A DNA stretch of 24,962 nucleotides from Bacteroides sp. CAG:443 (GCA_000432735.1 FR887826.1:1-24962); one strand, 5' to 3'. Shown: positions 15,010-22,993, counted from the first letter of the stretch. The notes: generated from the letters alone by a model not told the origin. Program-made: numbers and translations.

Positions 15010-15452
15010 GAAACAAGGTGATGATTTGGATGGCTCTGGTGGTGGCGCTGGTGATGCAGGGTTGTCAGAAGGCGCCTATCAACAACGATATAGAGGGATT
15101 CTGGCAGTTGGAGCAGTTCATGGTGAAGGATACGCGTGAGGTGGTGACGTGCGAGCGCTTGTATTACAGCATTACGCGCATGGTGACGGAAGTGTCGGAA
15201 AAGCAGGGGCCGAACGGCTACGGCAGTTACATCGGGCGTACGGAGTACCGCAACAACGAAACGCAGCTGGTGCTGAAGGATTTCAAGGTGCGCTATCAAA
15301 CGAGCGACAACAAGCAGGATGCGCCGGTGGAGATGCTGCGGCATTTCGGTATCGACAATCAGGCGGAAACGGTGTTCAACGTGAGCTCGTGCGACGGCAA
15401 GTACATGACGCTGGAATCGGACTATGCTCTGCTGAAGTTACGGAAGTTCTAA
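15006..15452 (+). CDS. Small lipoprotein, perhaps lipocalin-like
   Basis: A 148-residue lipoprotein. The start is ATG at 15006, overlapping the wzi stop; a longer reading from 14988 lies in wzi sequence. The signal peptide ends in MQGC, so C20 is the lipid-modified cysteine. The mature part begins QKAPINNDIEGFWQLEQF, which recalls lipocalin-like domains (GxW motif), and is followed by strands such as YYSITRMVTEVSE and NETQLVLKDFKVRYQ. Translational coupling suggests that it acts with the Wzi-like barrel at the outer membrane. The family is uncertain. Confidence 0.7.
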   Translation: MRNKVMIWMALVVALVMQGCQKAPINNDIEGFWQLEQFMVKDTREVVTCERLYYSITRMVTEVSEKQGPNGYGSYIGRTEYRNNETQLVLKDFKVRYQTSDNKQDAPVEMLRHFGIDNQAETVFNVSSCDGKYMTLESDYALLKLRKF

Positions 15453-15472
15453 AAGGATTATTTTATACAGGG

Positions 15473-15517
15473 AATCGCCACGCTACACGCTATGCAGAGT
15501 ATCGTGGCGATTTTTTT
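15473..15517 (+). terminator. Hairpin terminator of repeated module
   Basis: A 10-bp stem AATCGCCACG (15473-15482) pairs with CGTGGCGATT (15503-15512), and T continues to 15517. The arms are identical to those at 10458, with a different loop. It closes the wzi-lipoprotein operon. Confidence 0.87.
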
Positions 15518-15525
15518 GTATCGGC

Positions 15526-15556
15526 TTGTAGTTTCGGTATTTATTTGCTTACTTTG
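15526..15556 (+). promoter_or_regulatory. Promoter copy leading to an Rpn relic
   Basis: TTG (15526-15528) and TTACTTTG (15549-15556) with a 20-base gap; the same sequence as the Rpn promoter at 12521-12551. The gene that it should drive has been deleted down to its tail (15574-15651). It may now contribute to transcription of the intact Rpn-type gene at 15747. Confidence 0.6.
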
Positions 15557-15573
15557 TAATTATCAACTACTAA

Positions 15574-15651
15574 ATGCATGCACGCAACCTGAAACAGCCG
15601 AGGCTGACGGAGGAAGATATCAGAAAATTGACAAGGAATAACCGGATATGA
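15574..15651 (+). pseudogene. Rpn gene relic: leader joined to C-terminal tail
   Basis: After the promoter copy, the leader of the Rpn module (CTACTAAATGCAT) runs directly into codons for ARNLKQPRLTEEDIRKL, which match the ARNLKSLGLSTEQIQ-type tail of the Rpn genes. The nuclease domain and the AEGR linker are missing. An in-frame ATG at 15574 gives a 25-codon frame to the TGA at 15649-15651, but this ATG corresponds to a non-start position in the intact gene at 12581, so translation is doubtful. The bases from 15652 to 15746 hold no gene that I recognise. Confidence 0.65.
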
Positions 15652-15746
15652 ACGGATTGCGTGACTATCGGAAACAAAGCATGATCTGATGACAGAATAA
15701 CGCTGAGGAAATTCTTTTGTAAAACGAAACACGGAAAGGAGGAAAT

Positions 15747-16823
15747 ATGGACGGTATGGATTTGACTTGCGGGCACTTTGTGAACCCGTTTACCGATATC
15801 GGATTCAAAATTATATTCGGACAGCCTGCTAGCAAGGAATTGCTTATCACGCTCCTGAACGAACTGCTGGCGGGAGAGCATCGTATCGAGAACCTGATTT
15901 TTCTGGATAAGGAGAATCACTCTGACAGCATGGCAGATGCGGGGATCATCTACGACCTGTACTGCCTGACGGATACGGGGGAATATATCATCGTGGAGAT
16001 GCAGAACCGGTTCCACAGCAGCTTTCTGGACCGCACACTGTTCTATATGTGCCGGGCTATCGGCAGGCAGGTGGAGAACTTGCGCGAGAAGAGGAGAAAA
16101 GAGCGTGAACTGAAAATGGGAAAGCCGGACGAGGAGGAGGAAGATGATTTTTTGCTGAGGGAACCGATGCAGGAAAACTACGGGGCCAGATACAGGCTCT
16201 CGACGGTATACGGTATCTTCCTGATGAACTTCCGGGAGCCGGGACTGGAAGAAAAGTTCCGTACGGATACTGTTATAGCCGACCGGGAAAACGGTAAGGT
16301 GGTGAACCCGCACTTCCGGCAGATTTTCCTTCAGTTCCCGTATTTCACCAAGGAGCTTAAGGACTGTAAAACTCTTTATGACAAACTTATTTATACACTG
16401 AAGAATATGCAACATTGGAACCGAATGCCGGATGCGTTGAAAGAACAGGTTTTCAACCGTCTGGAGGAGCTTGCCGCTGTGGCTAACCTCTCGATGGAGG
16501 ACCGCATTGCCTACGACAAGGCGCTGGATCGCTACCGTGTGAGCCGGATCGTAGAAGAGGATGCGCGCGAAGCTGGTTGGAAAAAGGGGCTGGAAGAAGG
16601 TAGAGCAAAAGGTAGAAGCGAAGGACGTGCAGAAGGACGTGCGGAAGGAAGAGCAGAAGGAAGAGCAGAAGGACGTGCGGAAGGACGTGCGGAAGGACGT
16701 GCGGAAGGACGTGCGGAAGAAAAAATCGCTATTGCACGTAACCTGAAATCGCTGGGACTGACTACGGCACAGATTGTACAAGCCACGGGGCTGACGGAAG
16801 AAGAAATAATAAATGAGTTGTAG
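15747..16823 (+). CDS. PD-(D/E)XK nuclease family transposase (Rpn-like)
   Basis: A 358-residue protein beginning FVNPFTDIGFKIIFGQ, the usual start of the PDDEXK_2 group. The catalytic residues are D70 in IIYDLYCL and E84 with Q86 in IIVEMQNRF. Next come LFYMCRAIGRQ and an acidic insert (EEEEDDF, about residues 131-137) not seen in the Rpn gene at 12581. Nine four-residue repeats (AKGR, SEGR, then seven AEGR) occupy about residues 287-322. The tail ARNLKSLGLTTAQIVQATG matches the tail of the other gene, although the nuclease domains are of different subgroups. This suggests that tails and linkers have been exchanged. Whether the protein mobilises DNA is unknown. Confidence 0.85.
   Translation: MDGMDLTCGHFVNPFTDIGFKIIFGQPASKELLITLLNELLAGEHRIENLIFLDKENHSDSMADAGIIYDLYCLTDTGEYIIVEMQNRFHSSFLDRTLFYMCRAIGRQVENLREKRRKERELKMGKPDEEEEDDFLLREPMQENYGARYRLSTVYGIFLMNFREPGLEEKFRTDTVIADRENGKVVNPHFRQIFLQFPYFTKELKDCKTLYDKLIYTLKNMQHWNRMPDALKEQVFNRLEELAAVANLSMEDRIAYDKALDRYRVSRIVEEDAREAGWKKGLEEGRAKGRSEGRAEGRAEGRAEGRAEGRAEGRAEGRAEGRAEEKIAIARNLKSLGLTTAQIVQATGLTEEEIINEL
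16605..16712 (+). repeat. Nine 12-bp tandem repeats coding AEGR
   Basis: Nine 12-base units run from GCAAAAGGTAGA (16605) through AGCGAAGGACGT to seven AEGR units, with GCGGAAGGACGT repeated without change in the last three (16677-16712). The identical terminal units point to recent expansion. The frame is kept with any unit number. Compare 13301-13372. Confidence 0.95.
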
Positions 16824-16951
16824 GAACATCATTTCGGTTTGTTGATTGGTTTACAGCAATTTCACGATTGATCAAAATAAGTCTTAACTTGTACCCTAAA
16901 AATTGTATTTACCGAAAAAAAAGAAGGTAGCATATCGTGAAAAAGTGTATA

Positions 16952-16981
16952 TTGTAATTCCATGAGAAAACAGATACTTTG
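16952..16981 (+). promoter_or_regulatory. Candidate promoter of lipoprotein gene
   Basis: TTG (16952-16954) and ATACTTTG (16974-16981) with a 19-base gap resemble the Bacteroidetes promoter pattern with one mismatch. The ATG at 17034 is 52 bases further on. Confidence 0.5.
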
Positions 16982-17033
16982 CAGATATATGCAAATTCGT
17001 TCAGAAAAAGAAACACAATAAACTCATAATAAA

Positions 17034-18050
17034 ATGAAAAAGAATCACAACATTTCAGCTTGTCTGGCTATATTTATGGCAAGCCTTTCTTTGTTCTCTT
17101 GTTCTTCGGAAGATGATACGCAGTATTCTACGGCGGGTCAACTGGGAGATATCTCGGTAGATCGTACAAAGATTGGTACGCATCAGTGGTTTACTATTTC
17201 GAGCTCGTATGTTTCCGGAAGTGGCTTGGCATCCGAAAAAATTCAAGTATCTATCGATGGCAAGCTTCCGACTACTATCAAATCGATAAACGGTGAATTG
17301 TCGGCTGAAATTTATTGTACGACACCGGGAAAGCATACCATCACTTTATCGGCTATCAACAATGGGTTGTTCACGGGGGATGCTACTCAGCAAGTGATTA
17401 CAAAGACGAAACAGATTGAGGTCGTTGCTTCGGACATCAGATGTAATTTCTGGTATGACACGCGGGAGGAAACCATGGAGAATCTGTCGCACTACACAAC
17501 ACGGGCAATATCGACTGATGGCACCATCAACATCGTTGAGGATGATATTTATGGAGATGTAGATTATTCGAGTGAGGCTAAACAGGATTTTACGCAGTCG
17601 AGTTCTGCGTCAACTGATCTTAAAGCAAACAGATATGTTTCTTATAAATTTGATGCAAACAATAAGTTGAATCAGATTGAGTATATATGTACACCACAGG
17701 ATCAAAGTGAAAGCAGCTATTTCACTCATTTCTTGGAGCGTATCCATTATATGCAGCAAGATTATAACTGCTCGGAGTATGTTTATAACACTTCGAATGT
17801 AAGCTTTAGTGAACGTGAAAAAAATGCGATAATGAGTTGCCTCGAAAAGATGAACAACGGGGAAACAAAATATGAAAATCTGGATCCGGACGGATTAATC
17901 GTTAGCCTTATGCAAAATAAGGCGCTGATGTTTATCTGTCAATTTACGTCTAAAGACAATAAGACCAAAGGTGCTATAGGTACTTACTACAATTCGAATA
18001 ATGGTAATGGGCAGTACTCTATTCTGTTTTCATTCAGCCCGATGAACTAA
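17034..18050 (+). CDS. Surface-type lipoprotein of unknown function
   Basis: A 338-residue lipoprotein. The signal peptide ends LFSC, with C23 as the lipid-modified residue, and the next residues SSEDD are an acidic stretch like the signal that sends lipoproteins to the cell surface in Bacteroides. Residues about 38-130 look like an immunoglobulin-like beta-sandwich (ISVDRTKIGTHQWFTIS, then TTPGKHTITLSAINN). The C-terminal 200 residues are polar and rich in tyrosine, serine and asparagine. I do not recognise the family. It is monocistronic: its own promoter lies upstream, and a bidirectional terminator follows at 18114. Confidence 0.72.
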   Translation: MKKNHNISACLAIFMASLSLFSCSSEDDTQYSTAGQLGDISVDRTKIGTHQWFTISSSYVSGSGLASEKIQVSIDGKLPTTIKSINGELSAEIYCTTPGKHTITLSAINNGLFTGDATQQVITKTKQIEVVASDIRCNFWYDTREETMENLSHYTTRAISTDGTINIVEDDIYGDVDYSSEAKQDFTQSSSASTDLKANRYVSYKFDANNKLNQIEYICTPQDQSESSYFTHFLERIHYMQQDYNCSEYVYNTSNVSFSEREKNAIMSCLEKMNNGETKYENLDPDGLIVSLMQNKALMFICQFTSKDNKTKGAIGTYYNSNNGNGQYSILFSFSPMN

Positions 18051-18113
18051 AAGGAAATTTACACAGGAGTATCCACCGTATGGGAACGTGAAAATACGGA
18101 GGGTATATAAAGC

Positions 18114-18153
18114 AAGAGGGCTGCTTCAATCATTCAGTTGAATCAGCCCTCTT
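18114..18153. terminator. Bidirectional terminator between convergent genes
   Basis: A 10-bp stem AAGAGGGCTG (18114-18123) pairs with CAGCCCTCTT (18144-18153), and an inner stem TTCAA (18125-18129) pairs with TTGAA (18138-18142), so most of the 40 bases fold. A-rich sequence before and T-rich sequence after allow it to work in both directions, for the lipoprotein gene and for pepD, whose stop is at 18176. Confidence 0.8.
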
Positions 18154-18175
18154 CTTTATGTGTATCCGTCAGGAA

Positions 18176-19633
18176 TTATTTTTCAGGAGTATTTGCCAGT
18201 GTAGCAGTCAGGAAGTCGTAGAACTTGACTACTGAAGGGATGTGGCAACGTTCTTCCGGTGTATGCGGACACTGCAAGGTAGGTCCGAAAGAGATCATGT
18301 CGAGTCCCGGAATAATGGCTCCAATGATACCGCATTCCAGTCCGGCATGGATGACTTTCACTTCAGGCTGTTCGCCAAACTGAGCCTTGTATGCTTCTTT
18401 CATGGCGTGCAGGATAGGAGAATTTACATTCGGTTCCCAGCCTGAATAGCTGCCCGAACGTTCTACGTGCATGCCTGCCATGGAGAAACAGCTTTCGATG
18501 GCTGTGTTGCGGTAATCCTTCATCGACTCACGAGCACTGCGGGTCAATACCTTGACAGCTGCCTTTCCGTTGGTTATTTCGACGATAGCAAGGTTGGATG
18601 AGGTTTCTACCGTATCGGGAATGCTCGGGATGAAACGTTCTACACCATTAGGACAAGCGTAGATGGCGTCTACCAGATTATCGCGGATTTCTTCCGGTAC
18701 CATGTACTTGGGCAGAGCTACGCGTTCTGCCTTGAAGCTTAGGTCTTCTTCGATGCCGGCAAATTCGTCGCGCCATACCTGTTCGCACTCGCCTACGAAT
18801 GCCAGTACGTCGTCTACTTCCGTTTCGGGAACGGTAATTACCACTTCACATTCACGTGGAATGGCATTGCGCATGTTACCTCCTTCCCACGATACCAGAC
18901 AAGCCTCGTCGTAGGCAATGACCTGATTCAGGAAGCGTGCCATGAGCTTGTTGGCATTGGCATGTCCCCAGCCTATCTGGATGCCGGAATGACCGCCGCG
19001 CAGACCTTTCAGAGTAACCTTCAGGGCTACGTCTTCGGGATCGGTTTCTTCTTCTTTGTATTCCAGTGTAGCTGTCAGATCTTCACCACCAGCACAGCCG
19101 ATATACAGTTCACCTTCTTCTTCCGAATCGAGGTTCAGCAGGATATCGCCTTCAATGGTTCCCGGCTTCAGGCCGAAGGCTCCGTACATGCCTGTTTCTT
19201 CATCGGCAGTAATCAGGGCTACCAGCGGACCGTGTTTCAGGGTTTTGTCTTCCATCACAGCCATGATAGCAGCTACGCCCATACCGTCGTCAGAACCCAG
19301 TGTAGTACCTTTCGCCTTCACCCATTCGCCGTCTACGTACGGCTGGATAGGATCGTTTTCGAAGTCATGCTGTGTATCTTTGTTCTTTTGCGGCACCATA
19401 TCCATGTGTGCCTGCAAGATTACGGTTTTACGATTCTCCATACCCGGAGTGGCAGGCTTGCGATAGATAATGTTCCCAGCCTCATCCTGAAAAGCTTCAA
19501 CACCTGCTTGCTTGCCAAATTCCAGTAAGAACGACTGAACTTTTGCCAGATGTCCTGAAGGACGAGGCACTTGAGTCAACGCATAAAAATGCTTCCACAC
19601 ATTCTGTGGAGCCAGAGAAAGAATTTCACTCAT
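18176..19633 (-). CDS. pepD: Aminoacyl-histidine dipeptidase (M20 family)
   Basis: A 485-residue cytoplasmic metallopeptidase that cleaves Xaa-His and other dipeptides. The start is the ATG at 19633, since a longer reading (from 19681) lies within the upstream gene. The zinc ligands are visible: H76 and D78 in LQAHMDMV, D115 in TLGSDDGMG, and E145 and E146 in TADEETGMYG. The lid-domain GGHSG motif and the C-terminal HAGLECG segment are also present. The length equals that of Escherichia coli PepD. Its first codons overlap the end of the flippase-like gene by 8 bases, so the two form one minus-strand operon. Confidence 0.93.
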   Translation of the reverse strand: MSEILSLAPQNVWKHFYALTQVPRPSGHLAKVQSFLLEFGKQAGVEAFQDEAGNIIYRKPATPGMENRKTVILQAHMDMVPQKNKDTQHDFENDPIQPYVDGEWVKAKGTTLGSDDGMGVAAIMAVMEDKTLKHGPLVALITADEETGMYGAFGLKPGTIEGDILLNLDSEEEGELYIGCAGGEDLTATLEYKEEETDPEDVALKVTLKGLRGGHSGIQIGWGHANANKLMARFLNQVIAYDEACLVSWEGGNMRNAIPRECEVVITVPETEVDDVLAFVGECEQVWRDEFAGIEEDLSFKAERVALPKYMVPEEIRDNLVDAIYACPNGVERFIPSIPDTVETSSNLAIVEITNGKAAVKVLTRSARESMKDYRNTAIESCFSMAGMHVERSGSYSGWEPNVNSPILHAMKEAYKAQFGEQPEVKVIHAGLECGIIGAIIPGLDMISFGPTLQCPHTPEERCHIPSVVKFYDFLTATLANTPEK

Positions 19634-20639
19634 AGGTTTTAGTTTTATTTTTATTTGTAAGCGGCAAAGCCACCAGTCCATATATTCCTAACAAAATTAA
19701 TAAAAAGGTTTGAATACCATGTACTAAAAGTGCAAATATTCCTGCATCTTCCTTAGTTACGCCATACATCATCATCATGGTGATGACGGCAAAATGCCAC
19801 GGTCCGGCTCCGTTGGGGGTGGGAACGATGACGGCAATACTTCCCACCACGAACAATACCATGCCGGCAGCCCAGCCCAGTCCGGCCGAGAAGTCGAAGC
19901 AGTAGAACGTCAGATAGAAGTGCAGGAAGTAGCATGCCCAAATGGCTACGGTATAGAGAATGTACAGCACCGGATGCTTGACATTGCGGATGGACAGGCA
20001 GCCCAGCCAGACGTTTTTCAGCATGCCCCTCACTTTCGCAAAAATGGTGAGATTGCGTACCAGCCAGCACAGCAAGATCAGTGCAGCAGCAATGCAGACA
20101 AGGGTGATGTAAAAGTTGGTCGACGAGAACAGGTGAAGAAAGAAGGCGCCGTCGGTTCCGGTGATGCGGAAGAAGCGGGCAAAGACACCCGTCTGGAGCA
20201 GCAGGGTTCCTGCCGTAATGAGCAACACACAGACAGAATCGACCAGCCGCTCGGAAACAACTGTTCCCAGAGACTTGGAGAAAGAGACGTTATCGTATTT
20301 CGCCAGTACCCCGCAGCGGGAAACCTCTCCCACCCGCGGCAGAATCAGGTTGACGGCATAGGCGACGAAGATGGCATATACGCTGTTCGAGCGTTTGGGA
20401 TATTCGCCCAAGGGGGCCAGCGCCAGGTTCCACCGCCATCCGCGGAACAGATGCCCGAAGACACCGAAAACCAGCGAAAAAAGCATCCACCCGTAGTTCA
20501 TGCCTCCATCCATTACTTCGCACACGCGCCGGAAGTCGAATCCGTGGTACGTCCATATTAAAATGGCGGCTCCCAGCATCAGAGGCAAAGCTACCTGAAA
20601 GACCTTATTTATGAGCTTTTTTATATCAGTTCGTTCCAA
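19626..20639 (-). CDS. Integral membrane protein of the flippase-like (UPF0104) family
   Basis: A 337-residue multi-pass membrane protein of the lysylphosphatidylglycerol synthase TM/UPF0104 group. Hydrophobic segments can be seen at about residues 14-30, 48-64, 84-102, 128-146, 172-196, 222-240, 252-272 and 298-324. Typical motifs include FRGWRWNLALAP after the second segment, RVGEVSRCGVLA, TVVSERLVD and PTPNGAGPWHF near the end. It lacks the soluble aminoacyl transferase domain, so it is probably only the transporter part, of unknown substrate. The gene is divergent from rsmA, with a 101-base region between that should hold both promoters. Confidence 0.82.
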   Translation of the reverse strand: MERTDIKKLINKVFQVALPLMLGAAILIWTYHGFDFRRVCEVMDGGMNYGWMLFSLVFGVFGHLFRGWRWNLALAPLGEYPKRSNSVYAIFVAYAVNLILPRVGEVSRCGVLAKYDNVSFSKSLGTVVSERLVDSVCVLLITAGTLLLQTGVFARFFRITGTDGAFFLHLFSSTNFYITLVCIAAALILLCWLVRNLTIFAKVRGMLKNVWLGCLSIRNVKHPVLYILYTVAIWACYFLHFYLTFYCFDFSAGLGWAAGMVLFVVGSIAVIVPTPNGAGPWHFAVITMMMMYGVTKEDAGIFALLVHGIQTFLLILLGIYGLVALPLTNKNKTKTYE

Positions 20640-20668
20640 AACGTAATCGTTTATTAAAGATTAATGCT

Positions 20669-20691
20669 TAAATTTGCACGATGCAAAGATA
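20669..20691. promoter_or_regulatory. Divergent promoter region
   Basis: In the 101 bases between the flippase-like gene (minus) and rsmA (plus), TAAATTTG (20669-20676) matches the Bacteroidetes second box TAnnTTTG on the plus strand, and TATCTTTG (minus strand, 20691 to 20684) matches it for the other direction. The upstream TTTG boxes are weak for both, so these are candidates only. Confidence 0.4.
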
Positions 20692-20740
20692 ATATCTTGC
20701 TGGAATAATTCTTTATTTATATCGAGAAAATACATACGGA

Positions 20741-21529
20741 ATGAAATTAGTTAAACCGAAAAAGTTTTTAGGACAGCACTTTCTGAAAGACCTCCAAGTA
20801 GCCAAAGACATAGCCGATACGGTAGATACCTGCCCCGACCTGCCGATACTGGAAGTGGGACCGGGAATGGGTGTGTTGACACAGTTCCTCATCCCCAAGG
20901 GAAGACCGGTGAAGGTGGTGGAACTGGATTTCGAATCGGTAGCTTACCTGCGGGAGAATTTCGCGCAGCTGGGCGACAACATCATCGAGCAGGATTTCCT
21001 GAAGATGGACCTGTCGGAGTTGTTCGGCGGACAGCCCTTCGTACTGACCGGAAACTATCCGTATAACATCTCCAGCCAGATTTTTTTCAAGATGCTCGAC
21101 TACAAAGATCTGATACCCTGCTGCACGGGAATGATTCAGAAAGAAGTTGCCGAACGTATCGCCGCCGGTCCGGGAAGCAAGACGTACGGCATTCTGAGCG
21201 TGCTGATTCAGGCGTGGTATAAGGTGGAATACTTGTTTACCGTACACGAACATGTGTTCAATCCACCTCCCAAGGTGAAGAGTGCCGTGATACGCATGAC
21301 GCGCAACGAAACCACGGAGCTGGGATGCGACGAGAAGCTGTTCAAGCAGATTGTGAAAACCACATTCAACCAGCGCCGCAAGACCCTGCGCAACTCAATC
21401 TCTCCGATACTGGAAAAAGGGAACCCGCTCAGTGCAGACCCGATATTCAACAAACGGCCGGAACAGCTGTCGGTAGCAGACTTCATCGAATTGACCAACC
21501 GGGTGGAACAGGCACTCGCAACCGAGTAA
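20741..21529 (+). CDS. rsmA: 16S rRNA dimethyladenosine transferase
   Basis: A 262-residue methyltransferase (also called KsgA) that dimethylates two neighbouring adenines (1518 and 1519, E. coli numbering) in the 3' hairpin of 16S rRNA during 30S assembly. The N-terminal KKFLGQHFLKD motif (residues 7-17), the SAM-binding EVGPGMGVLTQ (glycines at 40, 42 and 44) and the catalytic NYPY motif (residues 105-108) are all in place. The C-terminal FNQRRKTLRNS segment is the usual rRNA-contact helix. It ends 3 bases before mgtE, so the two genes are co-transcribed. Confidence 0.96.
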   Translation: MKLVKPKKFLGQHFLKDLQVAKDIADTVDTCPDLPILEVGPGMGVLTQFLIPKGRPVKVVELDFESVAYLRENFAQLGDNIIEQDFLKMDLSELFGGQPFVLTGNYPYNISSQIFFKMLDYKDLIPCCTGMIQKEVAERIAAGPGSKTYGILSVLIQAWYKVEYLFTVHEHVFNPPPKVKSAVIRMTRNETTELGCDEKLFKQIVKTTFNQRRKTLRNSISPILEKGNPLSADPIFNKRPEQLSVADFIELTNRVEQALATE

Positions 21530-21532
21530 GGT

Positions 21533-22873
21533 ATGGAAAACGAAGAAATCAAAAAAGTATCAGAACTGATTGAGGAGAAGAAATCGGACGAACTGAAGGA
21601 ACTCCTGCAAGGCTTGCATCCTGCCGACATTGCCGAACTGTGCAACGAGCTGGATGCGGAAGAGGCGCGTTCCATCTACCTGCTTCTCGACAACGAAAAG
21701 GCGGCCGATGTACTGATTGAAATGGACGAGGATGCGCGTAAGAAATTCCTCGAGGTCCTGCCGTCGGAAACCATCGCCAAGCGTTTTGTCGACTACATGG
21801 ACTCGGATGATGCGGTAGACATTATCCGTGACATGGACGAAGACAAACAGGAGGAAATCCTTTCACACATCGAAGACATCGAACAGGCGGGCGACATCGT
21901 CGACTTGCTGAAGTACGACGAAGATACTGCCGGTGGTTTGATGGGTACGGAGATGGTCATCGTAAACGAGAACTGGAGTATGCCGGAATGTCTGCGCGAA
22001 ATGAGAATACAGGCGGAGGATATGGACGAGATTTACTACGTATATGTGGTAGACGATGACGAACGTCTGCGAGGCGTATTCCCGCTGAAAAAAATGATTA
22101 CCAGTCCGTCGGTCTCGAAAGTAAAGCACGTGATGAAGAAGGATCCGATTTCGGTACATGTAGATACGCCGCTGGACGAGGTGGTGCAGGTCATCGAAAA
22201 GTACGACCTTGTAGCGGTGCCGGTAGTCGACAGCATCGGTCGACTGGTGGGACGTATCACGGTAGACGACGTGATGGATGAGGTTCGCGAGCAGGCCGAA
22301 AGAGATTACCAGTTGGCATCCGGTTTGTCGCAGGACGTAGAATCGCATGATAACGTGTTCCGCCAGACAACGGCACGCCTGCCCTGGCTGCTCATCGGTA
22401 TGCTGGGAGGTATCGGCAACTCCATGATCTTGGGCAACTTCGACTCGACCTTTGCCGCACATCCCGAAATGGCCCTGTACATCCCGCTGATCGGTGGTAC
22501 GGGAGGAAACGTAGGAACCCAGTCGTCGGCCCTCGTAGTACAAGGATTGGCCAACAGCTCGCTCGACTCGGGAAACACTCTCCAGCAGGTGCTGAAGGAA
22601 TCTGTCGTAGCCCTGATCAACGCAACCATCATTTCAATGCTGGTATACATTTATAATTTTATCCGCTTCGGCGCAACCGCCACGGTGAGCTACTCGGTAT
22701 CCATCAGCCTGTTTGCCGTAGTGATGTTTGCATCAATCTTCGGTACGCTCGTACCTATGACGCTGGAAAAGCTGAAGGTAGACCCGGCGATTGCTACCGG
22801 ACCGTTTATATCGATTACCAACGACATCATCGGCATGATGATGTACATGGGAATAACCGTACTGCTGTCTTAA
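21533..22873 (+). CDS. mgtE: Magnesium transporter MgtE
   Basis: A 446-residue Mg2+ channel/transporter. Residues about 1-130 are the acidic helical N domain (LHPADIAELCNELD), about 133-255 are two CBS domains (ITVDDVMDEVREQ closes the second), and from about 283 the sequence is membrane-spanning with five hydrophobic segments. The pore motif PLIGGTGGNVGTQSSAL is near residues 318-335. The full domain set and length match functional homologues, in which the cytosolic N and CBS domains close the pore when Mg2+ is plentiful. It follows rsmA with a 3-base gap; a hairpin follows the stop at 22873. Confidence 0.95.
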   Translation: MENEEIKKVSELIEEKKSDELKELLQGLHPADIAELCNELDAEEARSIYLLLDNEKAADVLIEMDEDARKKFLEVLPSETIAKRFVDYMDSDDAVDIIRDMDEDKQEEILSHIEDIEQAGDIVDLLKYDEDTAGGLMGTEMVIVNENWSMPECLREMRIQAEDMDEIYYVYVVDDDERLRGVFPLKKMITSPSVSKVKHVMKKDPISVHVDTPLDEVVQVIEKYDLVAVPVVDSIGRLVGRITVDDVMDEVREQAERDYQLASGLSQDVESHDNVFRQTTARLPWLLIGMLGGIGNSMILGNFDSTFAAHPEMALYIPLIGGTGGNVGTQSSALVVQGLANSSLDSGNTLQQVLKESVVALINATIISMLVYIYNFIRFGATATVSYSVSISLFAVVMFASIFGTLVPMTLEKLKVDPAIATGPFISITNDIIGMMMYMGITVLLS

Positions 22874-22895
22874 AATATCCAATTTTCCAATCATA

Positions 22896-22928
22896 CATGG
22901 AGGTCTATTAATCTTTATGACCTCCATG
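22896..22928 (+). terminator. Hairpin after mgtE
   Basis: CATGGAGGTC (22896-22905) pairs with GACCTCCATG (22919-22928), a perfect 10-bp stem with a 13-base loop. Only a weak T-rich stretch follows (TATATTTTCC), so it is a plausible but not a textbook terminator. It starts 22 bases after the mgtE stop. Confidence 0.65.
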
Positions 22929-22993
22929 CCCTATATTTTCCAAAGAAATTCATAAAAATCGTCTTTATTGCAAAAAAAATTTAGGAAAAATTA

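Noticed and set aside
10458..15517. Integron-type attC sites or regulatory RNAs at the three similar hairpins
   Set aside because: Each is a simple stem followed by T and placed after an operon end, which is enough to call a terminator; no integrase is present.
15570..16832. 420-codon minus-strand frame opposite the second Rpn gene
   Set aside because: Same cause: low-complexity arginine/serine/phenylalanine repeats mirror AEGR, and the plus strand has clear nuclease motifs.
19794..20561. 255-codon plus-strand frame within the flippase-like gene
   Set aside because: Rich in Q, G and E without domain features; the minus-strand membrane protein is clear.
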